Shown here piece after piece: positions 8,876 through 18,131 of a DNA stretch of 64,000 nucleotides; position 1 is the stretch's first letter, and every line of letters starts with the position of its first letter. The notes under the pieces are model-generated. The model made no database searches. It was not told where the DNA came from and was given only the letters and a program-made list of their open reading frames with translations. Both the position numbers and the translations under genes were made by a program. The stretch covers positions 682,001 through 746,000 of the forward strand of contig NZ_SADE01000003.1 in the NCBI RefSeq assembly GCF_004005845.1, written 5' to 3'. This stretch comes from Hwanghaeella grinnelliae. Lineage in GTDB: Bacteria > Pseudomonadota > Alphaproteobacteria > UBA8366 > Aestuariispiraceae.

Positions 8876-11320
8876 CTAAGCTTTCACGCGTTCCATCTTG
8901 GGATCATACAGGGGCGCAAGGGTGACGGTGCACGGGACCCGAACGGTGGCGACTTCAAGTTCGTAGTCGCCATCCTTGACGTAATCCGCCGTGACCCCGT
9001 CTTTGTTGCGCACATAGCCCATCCCGATGGACTTTCCAACCGTGTGCCCATAACCAGCGGACGAAAGATAGCCCACCCTTTCGCCATTGCGGTAAATGGT
9101 TTCGCGGCCCGAAAGAATGACGTCGCCATTGGCCACGAAAGTGGCCAGCATTTTCTGCACACCGCCCGACCTTTGAGCTTCAACCGCAGCACGCCCTTTG
9201 AAGTCGATGTTTTTCTTCAGCTTGACGGCCCAACCCAGGCCAGCTTCGTCCGGGGTGTAATCGGGACCGATATCCGACCCCCAGGCGCGATAGCCTTTTT
9301 CCAAACGCAGGGTTTCGATCGCGCGATAGCCGGCGTTCTTCAAACCGAACTCGGCCCCCGCTTCATGCAGGGCTTTGTAAACCGTCGTAGCGTATTCAAC
9401 CGGCAAGTGGAGTTCCCAGCCCAGTTCACCAACATAGGTCACACGCAAGGCATGCACCGGGCAACCTGCAATGCCGATGGTCCGCGCCTTGCCGAATTTG
9501 AAAGCGTCATTGGAGACATCGTCGCGTGTTGCTTTTTGCAGGATGTCGCGCGCCTTGGGGCCCATGAGGGACAGAACCGAATAGGCCGACGTCACGTCGA
9601 CCAACTGGGCGTTCATGCCGTCAGGAATGTTGCGGGAAATCCAGTCGAAATCATGCGTCGCAAAGCCTGTCCCGGTGACGATGTAGTACTCATCCTCCGC
9701 CACACGGACACAAGTCAGGTCGCATTCGATGCCGGCATTGTCATTCAGCATCTGGGTATAGATCAGAGAGCCGACCGGCTTGGCGACGTCATTGGACGCG
9801 ATCCAGCTAAGCGCCGCTTCCGCATCCGGCCCTTTCAAGCAGAACTTTGCAAAAGAGGTCTGATCGAACATCACAGCCGCCTCGCGCGCGGCCTTGTGCT
9901 CACGACCGACCGGTGCGTGCCAATTCGGCCGTTCGAATGTGTAGATGTCCTTCGGTTCCTCACCCGCCGACAGATCGGCATACCAGTTCGGGCGTTCCCA
10001 GCCGAGCTTCTCGCCAAATACCGCGCCATCCGCCTTCAGCACATCGTAGAGCGGAGATTTCCGGCACGGTCTTCCGCTGTCATGTTCTTCCGACGGCCAG
10101 GCCATGGTGTAGTGCTTGCCATACGCCTCGACCGTGCGGGTGCGGACCCAGTCCGTATCGAAATGCGGTCGGCCGAAACGACGGATATCCACCGGCCACA
10201 GATCGAAAGGCGGCTCTCCCTTCGCAACCCATTCCGCCAAGGCCATGCCGGCCCCGCCGCCCGCGGCGATGCCATAGGCGTTGAACCCTGCGCCAACGAA
10301 GAAGTTTTTCAATTCAGGCGCTTCGCCCAGAATGAAGTTTCCGTCCGGCGTGAAGCTTTCCGGCCCATTGACCAATTCCTTGATACCGGCGGTTTGCAGC
10401 GCGGGCACGCGGCCAAGCGACAGTTCCATCAACTGTTCGAAGTGATCGTAGTCGCTATCCAGAAGCGTGTAGTGGAAGCCCTGCGGGATGCCGTCGACAG
10501 CCCAGGGTTTCGGGTTCGGTTCGTACCCCCCCATGACAAGGCCGCCGACTTCTTCCTTGTAATAGGTCAGACGGTCGGGGTCGCGCAGGGTCGGCAGGTT
10601 GGAGGGCACCCCTTCGATCTGTTCGGTGACCATGTATTGGTGTTCCATCGACGCCAACGGCACATTAACGCCGACCGATTTGGCGAAGGCCCGGGTCCAT
10701 TGCCCGCAACAGGCGATAACGATGGGGGTGTCGATCCGCCCCTTTTCCGTCTCGACGCCCTTGATCACGCCCTTGTCGATATCGATAGACAGCACCTTTG
10801 TGTCTTCGAAAATCCGGGCGCCAGCCATGCGCGCGCCCTTGGCAAGCGAACCGGTGATGTCCGACGGATTGGCCTGACCGTCCGTCGGCAGGAAAGCCGC
10901 CCCGACAAGATCGTCGATATCCATCAAGGGCCAAAGATCCAGCGCCTCTTTCGGAGTCAGCAACTGCATGTCCAGTCCGAAGGAATGCGCGGTTGTGGCC
11001 TGGCGTTTCACTTCCGTCCAACGTTCCTGATTGCAGGCAAGACGCAGACCGCCATTCATCTTCCATCCGGTTGCCTGACCTGTTTCCTCTTCAAGAGTAT
11101 TGTAGAGATCCACTGAGTAGCCGAGCAATTGGGTGATATTCGCGCTGGAGCGCAATTGCCCGACCAGGCCCGCCGCATGAAAAGTCGTGCCGGAAGTCAG
11201 CTTTTTGCGCTCAAGCAGGACGACGTCCCAACCAAGCTTCGCCAGGTGATAAGCGGTCGAACAGCCGACGATACCGCCGCCGACGATGACGGCTTGCGCA
11301 GATTTGGGGAAATCGCTCAT
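8876..11320 (-). CDS. FAD-dependent dimethylglycine/sarcosine-type dehydrogenase with GcvT domain (copy 1)
   Basis: An 814-residue oxidative demethylase from the ATG at 11320. The frame continues 49 codons upstream into the kinase gene, but the ATG has an AGAGG ribosome site and forms an ATGA overlap with the kinase stop. The N-terminal DAO domain has VIVGGGIVGCSTAYHL (11-26) and the TTFHAAGL motif with His48, the expected covalent-flavin histidine. From about residue 430 there is a GcvT-like aminomethyltransferase domain that in relatives transfers the released one-carbon unit to tetrahydrofolate. The expected reaction is removal of an N-methyl group from dimethylglycine, sarcosine or a similar secondary/tertiary amine. 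A paralogue lies at 19080-21503. Confidence 0.88.
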   Translation of the reverse strand: MSDFPKSAQAVIVGGGIVGCSTAYHLAKLGWDVVLLERKKLTSGTTFHAAGLVGQLRSSANITQLLGYSVDLYNTLEEETGQATGWKMNGGLRLACNQERWTEVKRQATTAHSFGLDMQLLTPKEALDLWPLMDIDDLVGAAFLPTDGQANPSDITGSLAKGARMAGARIFEDTKVLSIDIDKGVIKGVETEKGRIDTPIVIACCGQWTRAFAKSVGVNVPLASMEHQYMVTEQIEGVPSNLPTLRDPDRLTYYKEEVGGLVMGGYEPNPKPWAVDGIPQGFHYTLLDSDYDHFEQLMELSLGRVPALQTAGIKELVNGPESFTPDGNFILGEAPELKNFFVGAGFNAYGIAAGGGAGMALAEWVAKGEPPFDLWPVDIRRFGRPHFDTDWVRTRTVEAYGKHYTMAWPSEEHDSGRPCRKSPLYDVLKADGAVFGEKLGWERPNWYADLSAGEEPKDIYTFERPNWHAPVGREHKAAREAAVMFDQTSFAKFCLKGPDAEAALSWIASNDVAKPVGSLIYTQMLNDNAGIECDLTCVRVAEDEYYIVTGTGFATHDFDWISRNIPDGMNAQLVDVTSAYSVLSLMGPKARDILQKATRDDVSNDAFKFGKARTIGIAGCPVHALRVTYVGELGWELHLPVEYATTVYKALHEAGAEFGLKNAGYRAIETLRLEKGYRAWGSDIGPDYTPDEAGLGWAVKLKKNIDFKGRAAVEAQRSGGVQKMLATFVANGDVILSGRETIYRNGERVGYLSSAGYGHTVGKSIGMGYVRNKDGVTADYVKDGDYELEVATVRVPCTVTLAPLYDPKMERVKA

Positions 11321-12213
11321 TTGGTGCCTCTTTGGGGAAGGATGTTCGTTATTGCCCGTTCGTAACGGGAGAGGTTCTCGGCGGTGTATGCGCCATAGTC
11401 GAAATCGATTTCCGACGTGATCTCGGAAACCATGCTCCACATCGTCTCGCGTAGCAGCGATCCGCATTTCATCGCGTTGTAGCTTTGCAGCAGGGCCTCA
11501 TCAGGCTCGGTTCCATAGTAGGTCCGCAGCAAAAGACGTTCCGCTTCAACAGGTAGGCTGCAATTCGTCGCAACACCGCCCAGATCAAACAGCGGGGAGT
11601 TGAACCCGCCATATTCCCAATCCACCAGCCACAGCCGGTCTTCCGCCTGAAGAATATTGGCCGGCAACAGGTCGTTATGGCCAAGGACAAGGTTAACTTT
11701 GCCCACAGCGCCTTCCAGAGCCGCCGCATCTTCGACCAATTGCTGAAGTTTCGGGATATGGGCAGACCCATTTTCCTTCAGGAAGGCGGCATAGTCGCGA
11801 ACCACGTGGAAGACCCAGAATGTGACGATGGGGCCACGGACAAGGTCTGTGACCTTGGTATGTACATCGCGGATCAACCCGGCGACTTGCACCAACGTCG
11901 CTTCATCGTGGAGGTCGTTCTCCTCCATCGGGCGGGAGTCGACGTAGTCCAAGACAAGAGCGCCAGGTTCGGCATAGTGAATTCCGGGGGAAATGCCCGC
12001 CTCTTCGGCAGCACGACTGATCGCCAGTTCGTTGAATCGCATAACGCTGTGTTCGGGAATGTCCTGACCCAGGCGCACGACATATTTCTTGCCGCCATCG
12101 GTCAGCGTGATGTTGATATTGGTAATGCCGCCGCCCAAGGGGGCCGCACCCTTCGGGTCTGTCCAGCATGGCAGTGAACATGCTTTGGTAATGGCTTGGT
12201 CGATTGCGCTCAT
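11317..12213 (-). CDS. Choline/ethanolamine-kinase-like phosphotransferase (copy 1)
   Basis: A 298-residue APH/choline kinase fold protein. It has the nucleotide-loop region GGGITNINI (28-36), the catalytic Brenner motif H179-N-D181 with Asn186 (GHNDLLPAN), and the metal-binding Asp198 in LVDWEYGG. It should phosphorylate a hydroxyl group of a small molecule, with choline, ethanolamine or an amino alcohol as typical substrates. It overlaps proW by 4 bases upstream and the demethylase by 4 bases downstream, so it is firmly embedded in a transporter-kinase-demethylase operon. An aminoglycoside-resistance role is unlikely in this context. Confidence 0.85.
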   Translation of the reverse strand: MSAIDQAITKACSLPCWTDPKGAAPLGGGITNINITLTDGGKKYVVRLGQDIPEHSVMRFNELAISRAAEEAGISPGIHYAEPGALVLDYVDSRPMEENDLHDEATLVQVAGLIRDVHTKVTDLVRGPIVTFWVFHVVRDYAAFLKENGSAHIPKLQQLVEDAAALEGAVGKVNLVLGHNDLLPANILQAEDRLWLVDWEYGGFNSPLFDLGGVATNCSLPVEAERLLLRTYYGTEPDEALLQSYNAMKCGSLLRETMWSMVSEITSEIDFDYGAYTAENLSRYERAITNILPQRGTK

Positions 12214-14213
12214 TTCAATCCCAACCTTTCCCGCGAAGATCTGGCTAGTGCCGTCACGATCCGGTCCGCGATGATCGCGATGAAGGCCACCGCCAGGCCG
12301 GCGACGATGCCCTGGCCGGTATTGGCTTTGGTCAAGGCGATATAGACCTCCTGCCCAAGGTCCCGCGTACCGACCAGGGCGGTGATCACAAGCATCGAAA
12401 TCGCCAGCATGATGGTTTGATTCAGGCCGAGCAGCAGGGATGGCGCGGCCAAGGGCAATTTAATCCGCCACAGGATCTGCCGTTCCGTACACCCGAAGAC
12501 CTTGCCAGCCTCGATCAGTTCAGCGTCGATAGATCGTATGCCATGCGCGGCGTAGCGCACCGCGGGCGCAAGTGCGTAGAGAACGACCGCGATCATCGCG
12601 GAAAAATCGCCAACCCGGAACAGCATCACGACCGGAATCAGATAGACAAAACTGGGCAGGGTTTGAAGCGTGTCGATGAACGCGCCGATCACCGAATTGG
12701 CCCGGGCACTCTGCCCCGCCCAAATTCCCAATGGTATGCCAATGATGCTGGCGATCAGCACCGACGTTGCGCAAAGATACACCGTCGTCATCGCCTTGCC
12801 CCAAAGGCCGGACGCCGCCACGAACAGGGTTAAGCCCGCCGCAAGCAGGCCCAATTTCCAGCCACCGACACGTCCCGCAGCCAACCCGATCACGAGGATG
12901 CCCCATATCCAGGGAATGCCGCCGAAGAACTTCTTGATCGGAACCAGAAGGAATGTGAGCAGCTGTGTCTTGATGAATTCCAACGTGTTAAAGAAGTTCA
13001 CGTTGATCCATTCGATCGCAGCAGTCCAGAAAGACCCGGTGGTGATTGTGAGGTCTTCCGGATAGAGGTGAACCGGCGGGACGAACAACCCAGCCACCGT
13101 GGTCACGGCGACCAACAAGAGAATTCCGGTCAGCAAGGGCCGCCGTTTATGGAATGGCAGCGACGGGTTCAGCGGGGCATCGAAACGGCGAACCGCGAAT
13201 GCCTGACTCAACCGGTCCAATGCGATCGCCATCACTACGATGGCTAATCCCGCTTCCACACCGCCGCCGATGTCCAGCCGCCTCAACGCGGTCAGCACAT
13301 CGTAACCCAGACCACCGGCCCCGATCATGGACGCAATGATCACCATATTCAGCGTCAGCATGATAACTTGGTTCACACCAACCATCAGGGATGGTTTCGC
13401 CGTCGGGATCAGGACCTTCCACATCATCTGCCGCTGCGTGCAGCCGACCATGCGGCCCGCTTCGATGAGTTCCTGCGGGACGCTTTGCAATGCCACTGTC
13501 GAAACGCGCACCATCGGCGGCATGGCATAGACGACCGTCGCCACAAGGGCGGAAACCGGACCGAAACCAAACAAGAAAAGAATCGGAACCAGATAGGCAA
13601 AGACGGGCACCGTCTGCATCAAGTCCAAGACCGGCCGCATCATACGTTCCGCCAGGGGAACACGATAAGCGAAAATACCGAGCGCCAGCCCGCCCGCCAC
13701 ACCGATGGGCACGGCGATCAAGACCGAGGCCAGCGTGATCATCGCGCTATCCCATTGCCCGAACATCGCCAGATATACGAAACAGATGCCGACCAGCAGA
13801 ACCAGGTTCCGGCGGCGCGCATGGTAGGCAAGCGCCAGGATAATCCCGATCACCGCGATCCAACTGAGCGACGGCGCCACTTGGACCGCCTGTTGGCCCT
13901 GACCGACGGCGAAACCATCGATCAGCAAGGAGCGCACAATGTCATAGGGGGCTTCGATCAACGCCGAGATAAACCGTGTCACATCGCGGAAGGTGAAAAG
14001 CCCGAACGTCGCATCTTCCACCAGCCAGGACATCGCGTCGGATATCCATTTGTCCAATGGCAGTTCAAACTTTTTGGGAAAACGAATGATCCAACGCGCG
14101 TCGAGCGCTTTGTACAAGTCGAACGACCAAGTCGATAGCGCCCACGTAATGGCAAAGAGCCCCAACCAAAATAGGGATGCCCAGCGCGTCAGACGTGACA
14201 GTGCCTCGCTCAT
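12210..14213 (-). CDS. proW: Glycine betaine/proline-type ABC permease, two permease domains fused in tandem
   Basis: A 667-residue inner-membrane permease made of two ProW-like halves. Each half carries an EAA-type coupling loop: ELIEAGRMVGCTQRQMMWKV in the first and ELIEAGKVFGCTERQILWRI in the second. A usual ProW has one such domain of about 280-380 residues, so this protein can supply both transmembrane halves of the importer. It begins one base into the proV stop (TGATG) and ends overlapping the kinase start (ATGA). With ProX and ProV it forms a substrate-binding-protein-dependent importer for a quaternary amine or similar osmolyte. Confidence 0.9.
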   Translation of the reverse strand: MSEALSRLTRWASLFWLGLFAITWALSTWSFDLYKALDARWIIRFPKKFELPLDKWISDAMSWLVEDATFGLFTFRDVTRFISALIEAPYDIVRSLLIDGFAVGQGQQAVQVAPSLSWIAVIGIILALAYHARRRNLVLLVGICFVYLAMFGQWDSAMITLASVLIAVPIGVAGGLALGIFAYRVPLAERMMRPVLDLMQTVPVFAYLVPILFLFGFGPVSALVATVVYAMPPMVRVSTVALQSVPQELIEAGRMVGCTQRQMMWKVLIPTAKPSLMVGVNQVIMLTLNMVIIASMIGAGGLGYDVLTALRRLDIGGGVEAGLAIVVMAIALDRLSQAFAVRRFDAPLNPSLPFHKRRPLLTGILLLVAVTTVAGLFVPPVHLYPEDLTITTGSFWTAAIEWINVNFFNTLEFIKTQLLTFLLVPIKKFFGGIPWIWGILVIGLAAGRVGGWKLGLLAAGLTLFVAASGLWGKAMTTVYLCATSVLIASIIGIPLGIWAGQSARANSVIGAFIDTLQTLPSFVYLIPVVMLFRVGDFSAMIAVVLYALAPAVRYAAHGIRSIDAELIEAGKVFGCTERQILWRIKLPLAAPSLLLGLNQTIMLAISMLVITALVGTRDLGQEVYIALTKANTGQGIVAGLAVAFIAIIADRIVTALARSSRERLGLK

Positions 14214-15238
14214 CAGGATCTGCGGCCAATCATGACATCGACGACCGTTCGACCATCAATCGTTCCCACAGCCACCCCATCCTCGTCCAACACCTTGAAA
14301 GGGTGGGGGGCTGCTTCGACTTGGTCGACGGCTTCGGCGACGGTAAGGCTGCCCGGAAGCTCACCGGCATAGGGTCCTTCAGGCACACCCTGCGCCATGA
14401 CGGAACGCAGTTTGACCACCTTCGCCCTGGGGATGTGCTGGGTGAAATCCTCGACATAGGAGGTTGCAGGATTCCGGACCAACTCCTCCGGTGTCGCGAT
14501 TTGTTCGATGACGCCGTCTTTCATGACCGCGATGCGATCGGCGAGGCGGATCGCTTCATCGAAGTCATGGGTGATGAAAACAATTGTTTTATGCAACATC
14601 GCCTGCAGGCGCATAAACTCGTCCTGCATTTCACGTCGTATCAGTGGGTCCAAGGCAGAGAAGGGCTCATCCAGAAACCAAAGATCCGGATCCGCGACCA
14701 ATGAACGCGCGATTCCGACGCGCTGCTGCTGGCCACCGGAAAGTTGCCGGGGGAAATGGTCTTCCCGACCAACGAGGCCGACGATCTCGATCATCTGCCG
14801 CGCGCGGTCTTCCCGCGTCTTCTTATCGACGCCCTGCACTTCCAGCGGGAAGGCGGCGTTCTGCAAAACGGTTAGATGCGGCAACAGGGCGAAGTGCTGA
14901 AACACCATCCCCATTTTCTTGCGGCGAACCTCAATCAGTTCGGCTTCATTCATGGAAAGAAGGTTGCGGCCTTCGAACTGGATTTCGCCGGCCGTTGGTT
15001 CGATCAGGCGCGACAAGCATCGCACCAATGTGGACTTCCCCGACCCGGACAGTCCCATGATGACGAATATCTCACCTTCGCAAATCTGGACGCTCGCGTC
15101 TCGGACCGCACCGGTCATGCGTTCCGCGGCCAGATCCTCGGCGGTAGGGGCGCCGCCGTGGCGCGCCAGGAAGGCCTTGGGATCGGAACCGTAAATCTTC
15201 CAAACACCGCGGCAATCGAGTTTTACGGGACGTTCCAT
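14213..15238 (-). CDS. proV: Glycine betaine/proline-type ABC transporter ATP-binding protein
   Basis: A 341-residue ATPase of the ProV/OpuAA family. It has Walker A GLSGSGKST (62-70), the signature LSGGQQQRVGIARS, Walker B LWFLDEPFSALDP, the switch His in FITHDFDEA, and a C-terminal extension of about 70 residues resembling half of a CBS pair. It powers uptake through the fused permease. It is separated from proX by 136 bases with two stem-loops and is translationally joined to proW by a one-base overlap. Substrate specificity rests with the binding protein. Confidence 0.9.
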   Translation of the reverse strand: MERPVKLDCRGVWKIYGSDPKAFLARHGGAPTAEDLAAERMTGAVRDASVQICEGEIFVIMGLSGSGKSTLVRCLSRLIEPTAGEIQFEGRNLLSMNEAELIEVRRKKMGMVFQHFALLPHLTVLQNAAFPLEVQGVDKKTREDRARQMIEIVGLVGREDHFPRQLSGGQQQRVGIARSLVADPDLWFLDEPFSALDPLIRREMQDEFMRLQAMLHKTIVFITHDFDEAIRLADRIAVMKDGVIEQIATPEELVRNPATSYVEDFTQHIPRAKVVKLRSVMAQGVPEGPYAGELPGSLTVAEAVDQVEAAPHPFKVLDEDGVAVGTIDGRTVVDVMIGRRS

Positions 15239-15299
15239 CGCGGTCTCATATGTCGTCGTTAAGAGCTGCGGCGGTCGAATATAACCGCCCGAGGCATGC

Positions 15300-15353
15300 G
15301 GAGGCGCCTGAAACGGCGCCTCCGTGGGGTCCCGCAGGGGTCAAAATACCCCT
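15300..15353 (-). terminator. Two consecutive stem-loops between proX and proV
   Basis: First stem: GGAGGCGCC (15300-15308) and GGCGCCTCC (15315-15323), a perfect 9-base pairing with a 6-base loop. Second stem: AGGGGT (15336-15341) and ACCCCT (15348-15353), a perfect 6-base pairing. Neither is followed by a T-run on the minus strand. This suggests partial termination or 3'-end protection that raises proX mRNA over the distal genes. Confidence 0.6.
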
Positions 15354-15374
15354 AAGCGAAGAATGCCGGCCGCC

Positions 15375-16316
15375 TTATTTAGTCCAGGTGGACCATTCGG
15401 CTTCGTTGGCCTTCAGCCATTCAGCAACGACATCTTCGATTTTTGCACCGTCAAGATCGACCTTACCAACCATGTCACCCATGTCGGCATTGCTGACCGT
15501 GAAGGCCTTGATGGCTTTGGCAGCGCCAGGCCATTTCTTCTCGACACCTTCCCAGGAAACCTTCCAGATCGGGCCGGTTGGCTTTCCGCAGTCATAAGCA
15601 GCGTCCGGATTGCTGCCCCAAGCGGGGTCGTTGTAGCATTCGGGCGTATAAGCCGGGAACTTGACGAAACTACCCTTGTACTTAGCTGGCGCCCAATGCG
15701 GCGAATAAAGCCACAGCACGATCGGCGCTTTCCGCTGATAGGCGGATTCAAGTTCGGCGAAGAGCGCGGCGTCGGTACCTGCATGGACGACTTCAAAATC
15801 CATGCCCAGCGCTTCAACACGCTCGTCGTCATAGCCGCCCCAAGTCACGGGACCGCCAAGGTAGCGACCGAGCGGTTCGGTTTCCGGCGTGGAGAATTCC
15901 TGCGCGCAATCGTTTAGCGCCTTCCAGTCCGGAAGGCCCGGGCAGACTTCTTCCATATAGGCCGGGTACCACCACTCCTCGATGGCTTCCATGCCGGTCT
16001 CACCCATGTTGACGACCTTGCCGGTGGCAAAGGCTTCGTCCATGGCGTCACGGCCGGTCGTTTCCCAGATTTCCATGGCGACGTGCAGGTCACCGGTCTT
16101 CAAACCGGCAAATTGCGCGATATAGTCGGCTTGAACGTATTCGACGTTGTATCCGGCCTTCTTCAAGACTTCGCCCATGATGGTGGTCGTGATGATTTGA
16201 CCGGTCCAATCGTGGGTGGTGAGTTTGATCGGATCCTGCGATTCAACGCCGGCAAACGCGCCGGTCGAGACAAAGGCAGTCAGTACCCCTGCAAGAACAG
16301 TCTTCATTGGTTTCAT
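15375..16316 (-). CDS. proX: Glycine betaine/proline-type ABC substrate-binding protein
   Basis: A 313-residue periplasmic binding protein of the OpuAC/ProX family. It has an N-terminal signal peptide ending near GAFAGVES (about residue 23), the THDWTGQ start of the mature domain and several Trp/Tyr residues (IWETTGRDAMDE, EWWYPAY, WLYSPHWAP) of the kind that form the aromatic cage around quaternary amines. It is the first gene of the operon proX-proV-proW-kinase-demethylase-ALDH, with a good Shine-Dalgarno (GGAGG). The ligand could be betaine, choline, carnitine or a related molecule; sequence alone does not decide. Confidence 0.88.
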   Translation of the reverse strand: MKPMKTVLAGVLTAFVSTGAFAGVESQDPIKLTTHDWTGQIITTTIMGEVLKKAGYNVEYVQADYIAQFAGLKTGDLHVAMEIWETTGRDAMDEAFATGKVVNMGETGMEAIEEWWYPAYMEEVCPGLPDWKALNDCAQEFSTPETEPLGRYLGGPVTWGGYDDERVEALGMDFEVVHAGTDAALFAELESAYQRKAPIVLWLYSPHWAPAKYKGSFVKFPAYTPECYNDPAWGSNPDAAYDCGKPTGPIWKVSWEGVEKKWPGAAKAIKAFTVSNADMGDMVGKVDLDGAKIEDVVAEWLKANEAEWSTWTK

Positions 16317-16406
16317 ATTCAGCCTCCGAGCTGCTGCGGTTTCACGCGTCTATCTCAAGCCGCGGCGACCTGACCTGCGCGCTACCCTCAAATGTCTTGG
16401 AAAAAC

Positions 16407-16452
16407 CCACAAAACGCAACGCCAAAATTGGTATTTTCGCAGTTTTATGTGG
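16407..16452. promoter_or_regulatory. Candidate operator upstream of the proX operon
   Basis: This block contains CCACAAAAC (16407-16415) and the inverted arm GTTTTATGTGG (16442-16452). A block with the same elements in the same order and spacing (CCACAAAA, CAAC, TTGG, GTTTT, ATG) occurs at 21547-21590, upstream of the second demethylase operon. It lies 91 bases upstream of proX and about 120 bases upstream of deoR, so the DeoR protein is the natural candidate binder. Confidence 0.45.
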
Positions 16453-16569
16453 CTTTTTGCTGCATTTGATGCACTATTACCGATGCTGGTATGAACACAA
16501 GAAACAGCTCCTCCGGTCAGCACATCCCGCAATACAAAATGGGATGAAAAAGGGGGACGGAGAAGAAAA

Positions 16570-17349
16570 ATGGAGCCGCGTTCCAACCATCGCCAAAACG
16601 AAATTCTGGATCAGCTGCGCCGATCCGGTGGGTCCATGCGCGTCCACGCCATCGCGCAAGCCTTGCAGGTAACCGAAGAAACCGTGCGCCGAAACGTTAA
16701 GGCGCTGGTCAACGACGGCTTGGCGGAAAAGACCCATGGCGGCGTTCGTTTGATCAGCCTGGAAGAAGAAGTCGACTTCCACCAACGCTACCGGGAGAAT
16801 CCTGAAGCCAAACGGCGGATCGCACAGCACGTAGCCGGTCTCATTACGGACGGCACATCCCTATTCCTGGATATTGGCAGCACAACGGCGCATATCGCCG
16901 ACGCCTTGCGGGACCACAAGCGGCTGCTTGTGGTTACCAATTCCGTCTATGTCGCCTATCGGTTGGCGACACGGAACGAGAACCGGGTTTTCATGGCGGG
17001 CGGGGAATTGCGCAGCCATGACGGCGGCGCTTTCGGTGCGGACGCGATGGCATTCGCCGCCAATTTCAGCACCGACTATGCAATCCTTTCCGCCGCCGGG
17101 ATCACTGCGGCCAACGGCTTCATGCTGTTCGATCTGGAAGAAGCACAATTCTCACGCCTGATCATGGGGCAGGCGACAACCCGTATCGTCGCCGCGGATT
17201 CGAGCAAATTCGGACGAGAGGCGCCGATTACGGTGGGCGATCCCTCCCTCGTCGATATACTGGTATGTGACCGGCAGCCGCCAGAGGATATCTCTGCCGC
17301 GGCGACGGAATGGAACACTGAAATTCAAGTCGCCACCCAGGAGAGTTGA
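16570..17349 (+). CDS. DeoR/GlpR-family transcriptional regulator
   Basis: A 259-residue DeoR-type repressor. The N-terminal helix-turn-helix lies around residues 5-60 (NEILDQLRRSG, ALQVTEETVRRNVKAL) and is followed by the sensor domain with the conserved DIGSTTAHIADAL (about 97-109). DeoR-family sensors normally bind phosphorylated small metabolites, which is notable because two small-molecule kinases and a phosphatase gene are in the same locus. It is divergent from the proX operon and shares one base with the phosphatase start, so it probably controls both directions. The inducer is unknown. Confidence 0.88.
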   Translation: MEPRSNHRQNEILDQLRRSGGSMRVHAIAQALQVTEETVRRNVKALVNDGLAEKTHGGVRLISLEEEVDFHQRYRENPEAKRRIAQHVAGLITDGTSLFLDIGSTTAHIADALRDHKRLLVVTNSVYVAYRLATRNENRVFMAGGELRSHDGGAFGADAMAFAANFSTDYAILSAAGITAANGFMLFDLEEAQFSRLIMGQATTRIVAADSSKFGREAPITVGDPSLVDILVCDRQPPEDISAAATEWNTEIQVATQES

Positions 17350-18125
17350 TGTCTACGCCTATCGATCAAATCCGTGATGCGGCCATCCGCATTGCCGAGG
17401 AAGCCAGTGCCGTTCCCATGTCCTATTTCCGTGCATCCTTCACGGTCGATTCAAAAGCGGACGAAAGCCCCGTGACGATCGCCGATCGGGAAACGGAAGC
17501 CTTTATCCGGAAAGCGCTGGGCGAAAGTTTCCCCGATCATGGCATTCTTGGGGAGGAGTTCGGCATTTCAGGCTCGCTCGACGGCGAAACCTGGATCGTT
17601 GATCCCATCGACGGAACGAAGTCCTTCATTACAGGATATCCGTTGTTCGGCATGTTGATGGGGTATCTGGACGGCGGCGAGCCAAGACTGGGGCTGGTGC
17701 GCATGCCGGCTTTGAACGAAACTTATGTCGGCATTCCCGGCCAAGGCGCAACGCTGAACGGAAAACCGATCCAGACCGCAAAGACGACCGAGCTTGGCGA
17801 GGCATCGGTCTATATCAACGAACCTGATGGCATCCGCAGGAACCATCCCGATCTGTTCGAGCGAATTTGGAGCACCGGCGGCACACGCCGGGCGGCCTAT
17901 GACTGCTACCCCCATGCGTTGGTCGCAAGCGGGCAGATCGATATCTGCATCGATTTCGGTCTGCAGCCCTATGACTACCTACCTTTGATCGGATTGATCG
18001 AAGCGGCGGGCGGCATCATGACGGATTGGGACGGCAACAAGCTGACCATGGAGTCGGAAGGCCATGTCGTCGCCGCGGCAACGCCGGAACTCCATGCCGC
18101 TATACTGCCCTCCCTGAAACGGTAG
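17349..18125 (+). CDS. Inositol-monophosphatase-family phosphatase
   Basis: A 258-residue Mg-dependent phosphatase from the ATG at 17349, which overlaps the deoR stop by one base and follows CAGGAGA. It shows the family metal-binding motifs: GEEFG (residues about 66-70), DPIDGTKSF (about 83-91) and a C-terminal segment in which the usual WD is seen as QPYDYLP. It is closest in look to HisN/inositol monophosphatase proteins that hydrolyse phosphate monoesters. Co-transcription with deoR and proximity to two kinases suggests that it removes a phosphate from an intermediate of this pathway. A role as histidinol-phosphatase cannot be excluded. Confidence 0.82.
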   Translation: MSTPIDQIRDAAIRIAEEASAVPMSYFRASFTVDSKADESPVTIADRETEAFIRKALGESFPDHGILGEEFGISGSLDGETWIVDPIDGTKSFITGYPLFGMLMGYLDGGEPRLGLVRMPALNETYVGIPGQGATLNGKPIQTAKTTELGEASVYINEPDGIRRNHPDLFERIWSTGGTRRAAYDCYPHALVASGQIDICIDFGLQPYDYLPLIGLIEAAGGIMTDWDGNKLTMESEGHVVAAATPELHAAILPSLKR

Positions 18126-18131
18126 GCCGGA

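Noticed and set aside
8723-11116. 797-residue open frame on the + strand
   Set aside because: It lies fully antisense to the first demethylase gene, has no recognisable domain and has the Arg/His/Pro-rich look of a GC-rich antisense frame.
11317-12213. Aminoglycoside phosphotransferase resistance gene
   Set aside because: The fold is shared with antibiotic kinases, but the operon with a betaine-type importer and demethylase supports an amino-alcohol kinase.
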